In this document: positions 57,555-64,000 of the stretch, piece after piece
Layout: each line of letters starts with the position of its first letter
How positions within the stretch are numbered: the stretch's first letter is position 1
Assembly (NCBI GenBank): GCA_963082875.1
Contig: OY720097.1
Span: 8,378,501-8,442,500, forward strand
Source: Corella eumyota
Taxonomy: Eukaryota > Chordata > Ascidiacea > Phlebobranchia > Corellidae
Length of the DNA stretch: 64,000 nucleotides
Direction: 5' to 3'
Translations under genes and position numbers: made by a program
Notes under the pieces: model-generated
What the model was told of the DNA's origin: nothing
The model's input: only the letters and a program-made list of their open reading frames with translations
Database searches by the model: none

Positions 57555-60500
57555 ATGAGTGATTATACTGTGCACCGATGTAGACTGTTTAACTACCTAC
57601 CGAGTGCCATACAATGCATGGCTTATAACAAGGAAAGTAAAGAACTAGCAGTTTCTAGAAGTACCGGTAGTATTGAAATTTGGGAAACAAAAAATATCTG
57701 GTTCCAGAAAATCGTAAGTGTTATATATGTATATTTATGTTTTTTTGTTATATTATCTCATTTTTTGTTGTTATAACTTTTAGGTTAAAATTATATATCT
57801 TTTTAAGATCAGCAATTAATAAATCAATTTAATTTATTTTTAAAGGTGATACCAGGAAGTGAAGAAAGCAATGTTCAAACTTTAATATGGGTTGGAATGA
57901 ATTTATTTTCAGGAGGACTTCACGGAAATATTCTTCAATATGATCTCACTAAGGCCTCAGTTAAAGTAAACTAATTTTCTAATTCCTAATGTCAAGTACA
58001 TACAATATTAATGTCGAGTACATACAATATTACAGTGATCCAAGGGTTACTTGGTATGTGTCTTTAAAGTATTTTTTTTTTCTCCACATTTTCTAATCAA
58101 ATTTTAAAAATAATCTAACTCATTATTTAAACATTTTTTTTATTATGTTTAGACATCCACTGATAGTTGTGGTGGCGCTGTTTGGTCATTGGCTTCATCA
58201 CCAAAGCAAGACAAATTAGTTGTAAGAAAAAAATATTCGAACAATTTATTATTTTAAAATATATTTTGTTAACACTTAATTGTTGTTATTTAAGAACTAA
58301 ATAAATTTAAATTTGGTTTGTTACTAGGCAGGTTGTGAGGATGGCAGCCTTAAACTTTTTGAACTTAAAAATAAAAAAGTGGTTTTCAAGAAAGCTTTTT
58401 CTAAACAAGAAGGTAACAACAAGATTTCTTATCTGTTATTTGATTTGGTATTATTTTAACAAAAATTAAGCAGATTTTAAGTAATTTTAGACTTTGAAAT
58501 ATTTCGTGACATTTTGTTGGCAAGTTTACATTTACAGTGTAAATTAAAACAGGAATTCAACATGTTTTTCATTTTTTTAATAAACAATTCTATTTCCTAA
58601 ATTTTTTATCTTTAGGTCGAATTTTATGTGTAGCATGGCATCAAGATGATGACATCATAGTGAGTGGGTCATGTGACCTTATAAGAATATGGAGTGTTAA
58701 AACTGGTGGGTTATTTTTTAGACTATTCTTATCATAAAATTTTTTATTTAAATGCAATGTTAGTGCTGTTTTTATGGTTAGTCCATAGTTAAAAATTGAC
58801 AATGCAAGTTAACATTGTTTATTACAGGCCATGCAGTTCAAAGAATCACGCTTGAAAGACTTTGCAAGAAAATTGAAACTATCGTTTGGTCGGTTACTAT
58901 ATTAGCGTAAGTTGAATAGTTTTGATATTACTAACTTGTTTATTAAATAAGGATGAGCTAAGAAGCAACATTAAATATTAAACTTTATCCTCACTTATGG
59001 ATGGTGACAAAATGTTCTCAAGGCAGAGTATAAAGTAATATCTACTAATGTGGTTTTATTTATCCTAAGTTTAAATATTTTTAGTGATTACACAGTTGTG
59101 AGTGGAGATTCTTCCGGGAGAATTCAGTTCTTTAATGGAAAAAATGCAACTTTAAACCAGGTTTATTAACAAAGTTATTTAAAAAAGTCAAATTTTTTAA
59201 CAAAAAAATAAGGTTTATTTAAACTAATACTTTGTATAGCTCATTTGTTTTACTTTAAACTCAATTGTTGAATTAGGCAAAACTTTTTTGTTATTTTTTA
59301 AGAGATTCGATTTTTTTAGTCGTTCCAAGTGCATCGTGCTGACGTTTTATGCATAAAATCAAGTGAAGATGAAAAATCAATATATGCAGCTGGCGTGGAT
59401 CCTCAAGTAATTGAGTTTAAGTTGTTGTCAAACCCAAATAATGAAGATTTACCCAGAAACTGGGTAAAGGGGCGTATGCTACAAAAACACACCCACGATG
59501 TGAGATCAATCTCCATTGTAGAAAATTCTGTTGTTTCTGGAGGTGAACAATTTTTAATGAATTTTACTTTCCTACTTTGTGTTTCTAAGTCTCTGTAATT
59601 TTAATTTTAATACCTTGCAATTTTACTAAGCTGAAATGGCTATCAGTGTTATATTAACTAAGACTTGAGGTTAAGGGTATGCTTATTCTGCTGCCATGTT
59701 TAAGTTAGCCTTCTAACACTTACTTGAATAATATCTATCTAAAGGTTTTTTTATTTCCTGAAACCAAATTTGAAGCTTTTAACGTTGTCTTTAAAAAACA
59801 AAACACTATTTAAAAGATTTACATATTTACAAAAAATTTTAGGTGTTGATACCAATATACTGCTTAGATCAATGGGTGTCAAAAAAAGTAATTTTAAAAG
59901 AATTCATTCATTTTCTATGGTTAGTATTGTGGAAAAATTTTTCTAATATAAATTTTTTTGTAACCCAGCTTAAGCTTAAATTCAAGTTTAAGATAATCAT
60001 AGTCGGTTTGTTAATGTATGGATATTATAAGGTGTTATAGATGTTGTTTTTTAAGTTTATTCCTAATTTGCTCTGCAAAACCAAATTTAAAATTAGAAGT
60101 TTCTTTTTAGACCCCACTTGTTTCCTGTACTAAGGATTTAAACTTTTTCGTTTTCCAGTATTCCAACTATCTTGACATATGGAGTTTAAGTAACTTAAGT
60201 CAACTTACAGGTTGATATTTTTACTTGTTAATAGTGTTTCGAAAGTACTAAATTACTGATTAACCGTTTTTTAATCAAGTTTTTTTTAGAGATAGTATTA
60301 ATAACTACAAAAGGTCGTACAAAACCTAAATATTTACAGACATTAAAAACATTTAACTTTCCCCCAATAAACATATAATACTCAGGCAGTTACTAATAGA
60401 ATTGTTTGTTATGAATTTAATATTTTTTTATTTTAACAGAAAATGTAGATTACATTGAAGAAAAGCCAGTTAAATTGCTACAAATTAAAGCACCCCAAGT

Positions 60501-63190
60501 AAATATTCAATAATTTAAACATAGTTATTATATTTTTTTTTATTTAAGGTGTTCCACTTTTAAAATTAATCAAAAATTAGTTTTTTCGTAAGTTAAAATT
60601 TTTATTTGAGCAGAATAACAGCCAAATAGTTTGTTCGAATATTTCAAATTGTGGAAATTGGATTGTTTATTCTACTATGACATCATCAAGATTATATAAA
60701 CTTAATCACAACAACCTAGAATGTTCCGTAGAACGGGTAACAAAGTTAAATTTTTCATATATGATCTTTTAAGAGTACCCTTATTGTGTAGCTTTATCTT
60801 TCTTAAGTTATGATATTTTTAGTGCAACATTTGGTTGTTAAGCGGGTTACTTTGTTAGAGTCAGCGACAAAATTTGTTTTATTTTTTCATAAGACAAAGT
60901 TATAATCCTACAAGATAAACATTTATATATGACTTGCATGCTTACCACTTGTAAATCTCCTAAGCATAATGGCACAAATATAACTCAATAAAAATGTTTT
61001 ATTTTTAAACAATATGAATTTTGAGAGGTGACAAATTGTTTTAGAAATACTTTATTATAAATTTATTTTTTAGGTAAATTGTGTTGGTTTATTGTCAGCA
61101 CATAAGATTGTGTTCAGTCCAGATTCAAAGTTGTTAATTGCTTCATTGCGAAATCATAAAATTATTGTTGTTCAACTAAACCCAACTTCTAATGAAGCAA
61201 CTTTAATGCATCTTGTACCTGTTACATGTAAGTATTTTTCTTTGTTGTAGATTATGCAAAAAAGTCTATACCTGTGCAAAATAAATATTGGAATAGTTTT
61301 ATGATATAATGAATATTTTTATTGTTTTTATTTAATTCAGGAAAGTTACATAATGTTATATTGGTCTACCTTTGTGCAAAGAGGTTGTGTTGTTTTTAAA
61401 AAATTCTAAAACAAAAAGGTTTCTAAAAAATAAATTTGAATTGTGATAGAAATTTAAACTTTTTTATTCACAGCAGCTGATTGTATTACTCATCTTTTAT
61501 CAGTATCTACTGATTCAAGGTTTATTGCAACTGGAAATATTAACGGGAAGATTCAAGTTTATGATCTTCCTACTATGACGGTATAACAAAAATTTAATGT
61601 AATGAATTAGCATAAACTAATGCACCTTTTTAAATTTTAGTACAACTCTAGTGTCTTTTAAATAATAATAAAATGCCATACCTAATATATGATTTTAATA
61701 TAAATATTCATATTTTAACATTATTAAATTATGACCATATCATTTTTTAAAGAATATCGAATTACAGGATAATTAATTTGTAATATATATTAGAATGTAA
61801 ATGACTTAAATTAATTTAACTTTTTTTATTCTAGCATTACCACACTCTGCCTCTTTACCCACAAACCCCAACTTCACTTGCTTTTAACCCCCCAACAAAC
61901 GACCTTGTGATCGTGTATGGTGACCTTCAGGTATTGTTAAATTAATTTTTAAATAAAATGTTTTGGAGATTTTAATTGTTTAATGTTGTTTTCTAATGTA
62001 TTGTTAATGTCACAATAATATTTAATTACCTTTTTTTGTAATTACAAATTTACATGCCATCAGTGGGAATCGCCTTTAAAATTTATGTAGCAATCTTGCT
62101 TTGACTATGCTAACATTTAGATATTTATTAAGGTTTTCGAGTTTAGTTTGTTACACAAACAATACACCGATTGGACTAAGAACATACACACATCAAATAC
62201 TTCATTATTAGCTTTAAATAAGGCTGCTCCAAGTAAAAATCGGTGTAACATAGCTGCTGTTACCGATATCTTGTTTAATGTTAAAGACAATTTGATGTTA
62301 CTTGTTTCAAGAGAAGGAATTTACACTTTTCCCAAGGTGACATGAGAGAAAATGTTGTTATATTTTTTAATAAAATATATTATTCTATTCTCTTTTTTTA
62401 ATTTGTTTTTATTTTAAATTGCATTAGTTTGATCACCAAATCTTTATGTGTTATTTTGCCTGGGAATTTTGATAAAAAAAATAATAATTCTACAAAGAAA
62501 ACTAAAATAAGCAAACTTTGTTTTTAAGGATAATAAATGGACGGGACAAAATAATGTGCCAAGATTTTTCAGAAAATTTGAGGTAAGTTTTTTTTCAAGT
62601 TTTTTGCACTTACGTGATTTTAAAAATATGAACAGTGTAATATTGTATAAAAAATAACATTATATTTTATGGGTTAATTTATGTTATAGCCATTGCTTTT
62701 TAAATATTTTATAAATAACATTCTAAAACGTGGTCGTGGGTTCAATCCCCCCTGATCTCATGCTGTAGCGCCTTTGAGTAAGGCGCTATAAACGGTATGT
62801 CCTCCTGCTGATCCTGCTGAGCAGCATAATTACCGGGCAATTATAGTCTCTATAATATCCCAAACTGCCACAGGCAACTCGAGACTGGGTCGGAGTAACT
62901 TATGCTACTCTATGTCTAAGTCGCGCATTCGACTTTCCCACATCGAGGATAAAGATATATACAAAAAAAAAAAAAAAATAAATTATATTAAGTAACAAAA
63001 ACATATATTTATCAAGAAAACTTTGCTCTAATACTAAAACATAATGTCTTTTAATTTAAAATACTTTGTTTAGCCCCTTTTATATTGCAAACTGGTTCAA
63101 GAAAACTCATTATTTGTGGTCGAGCGCCCTTTACAGGATATTTGGAGTACTTTTCCCCCAACTCTTTATCAAAAAAAATTTGGAACATAA
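57555..63190 (+). CDS. UTP4: UTP4 / cirhin, small-subunit processome WD-repeat protein
   Basis: About 17 exons from 57555-57713 to the last at about 63074-63190. The start MSDYTVHRCRLFNYLPSAIQ corresponds to human MGEFKVHRVRFFNYVPSGIR. WD-type blades follow, among them LAVSRSTGSIEIWE, GCEDGSLKLFELK, SGSCDLIRIWSVKTG, HTHDVRSISIV and DSRFIATGNINGKIQVYDLP. A central part reads TPLVSCTKDLNFFVFQYSNY. The second half has YSTMTSSRLYKL and LLHKQYTDWTKNI (human IPDKQYTDWSRTV). The end PLLYCKLVQENSLFVVERPL then KKFGT matches human (PLLFMDLLDERTLVAVERPL, KKKFGT). UTP4 acts in the nucleolus in the t-UTP subcomplex for 18S pre-rRNA transcription and processing. Some loops are shorter than in human. A SINE lies in the last intron. 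The gene looks intact. Confidence 0.94.
62731..62978 (+). repeat. 5'-truncated SINE in last UTP4 intron
   Basis: Starts within the tRNA-like head (GTCGTGGGTTCAATCCCC), lacking the A-box half, then TTTGAGTAAGGCGCTATAAA, CCCAAACTGCCACAGGCAAC and the end GAGGATAAAGATATATACAA with about 17 A. It is the least diverged body in the window by eye, so probably the youngest copy. Confidence 0.85.
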
Positions 63191-63714
63191 TAAAATTAAC
63201 TTTCAAAATAATCTGTGTGCTTTTATGTTAGCGTTAAATTTAGGAATTATAACTAAATTTGTTAAATGTTTAAATACTACTGCGATATATATATTTATAT
63301 CTTGTAATTTGTAATATTAATATTTTTAAACGAGTATCAGTCAAAAAAATAAAACCAGTTTTGTTTACTATACAGCGATTAAATACAGAACTGTTTAACT
63401 CGGCCAACTTATCTTATTAAAATGTTTACGCAGAATTAAACCTAATATATTTGATTTACTCTCGTATAATAATACAAGAAAACCCATGGGAAGTAATGAG
63501 TGACGTCATCCCAGTAACCGAAATGAGCTACTTTCTAAATATATATGTTTTATCTCATATTGCCTTTCTACTTTAATGAACATCTGTTTTGTGTCATTTA
63601 CTGTCACAGTCATGTTTAAATGAAAAGAATCTGATAAGGTTTATATATATTAAAACTCTACGTTAGGCTAACTTACACTTTGTTATCAAATATTGCATAA
63701 AAATAGGAAAGTGA
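63191..63714. promoter_or_regulatory. Intergenic, UTP4 3' flank and promoter of next gene
   Basis: 524 bp. It contains the CRE palindrome TGACGTCA at 63501-63508, about 210 bp upstream of the next start codon. No other element was recognised. Confidence 0.45.
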
Positions 63715-63881
63715 ATGTTTCAGCCCAGGTATAAGCCTAGAATGTACGAAGAAGAAAGGTCGGTAGCCAGTGGTGATTTTCTTAACCGAAACCGAAATCG
63801 CAGAGTGGTTTGCTTGCCCGGTCATTCTGGTTGTGATCTGTTGATTGACCCGTCAACCCCAGTTCGTCAGTGCACAAGGCG
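63715..63881 (+). CDS. First coding exon of an unrecognised gene (cut by window edge)
   Basis: An open frame of 55 codons plus two bases starts MFQPRYKPRMYEEERSVASG and ends at a good donor (CG|GTAAGG, 63882). Its less AT-rich codon content and charged, Arg-rich composition (FLNRNRNRRVVCLPGHSG) differ from the flanks and support coding use. The rest lies beyond 64000. Product not recognised. A CRE lies upstream. The intron after 63881 runs to the window end. Confidence 0.5.
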
Positions 63882-64000
63882 GTAAGGGGTATTATACACT
63901 AGTATGTAAAAGGCTGTATAGTAAATAACAAAAACTTTTATGGTTTTAGTGTTATAGATTTTTTTAAATGGGCTAAATTGGCGTTAAGTCAAAATTTCTG

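Overview
The window is nuclear DNA of an invertebrate chordate, most likely a Ciona-like ascidian. The evidence is AT-rich sequence, short GT-AG introns, about 20 densely packed protein genes on both strands, deuterostome orthologues such as otp, GMPPA, ZMAT2, ETFRF1 and ACAD10, splice-acceptor-like sites just 5' of several start codons (as expected for spliced-leader trans-splicing, known in Ciona), and a tRNA-derived SINE in several copies. Species was not determined. Exon joins were made by eye from frame continuity, GT/AG sites and remembered family sequences; no search was run.

Layout. 1-1845 (-): 5' end of an ATRX-type SNF2 ATPase. 2097-2573 (-): C15orf61-like protein. 3860-6074 (+): galactose mutarotase. 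7603-8419 (+): unrecognised single-pass membrane protein with a tyrosine-motif tail. 8984-12697 (-): GMPPA. 13009-15003 (-): ATG7. 15157-16179 (-): ADAL. 16858-18690 (+): NRAMP/SLC11 transporter. 19568-20896 (+): AP-4 mu subunit. The last four are all single-exon. 21304-24039 (-): ZMAT2, whose first intron holds a foldback element and a SINE. 24505-24925 (+): ETFRF1/LYRM5. 25887-28247 (+): unrecognised 413-residue protein. 30138-32342 (+): homeobox gene orthopedia. 33975-42752 (-): three-domain ACAD10. 43704-45956 (-): intronless OSBPL9-type lipid-transfer protein. 48683-51563 (+): secreted collagen/F5-8C protein with a hAT transposon remnant in intron 1. 52437-54415 (+): RSPH14. 54623-57067 (-): SDR9C-type dehydrogenase with two apparent frame breaks. 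57555-63190 (+): UTP4/cirhin. 63715 onward (+): start of an unrecognised gene cut by the window edge.

The genes are mostly unrelated housekeeping, ciliary and developmental functions and do not form one pathway. The points most worth a second look are the membrane adaptor-like protein (LAT-like layout, YxxM motif), the 626-bp foldback element with minisatellite arms and a perfect 8-bp target duplication, the run of intronless genes, ten copies of the CRE palindrome TGACGTCA with five clustered around the 3' end of otp, and the damaged SDR gene.
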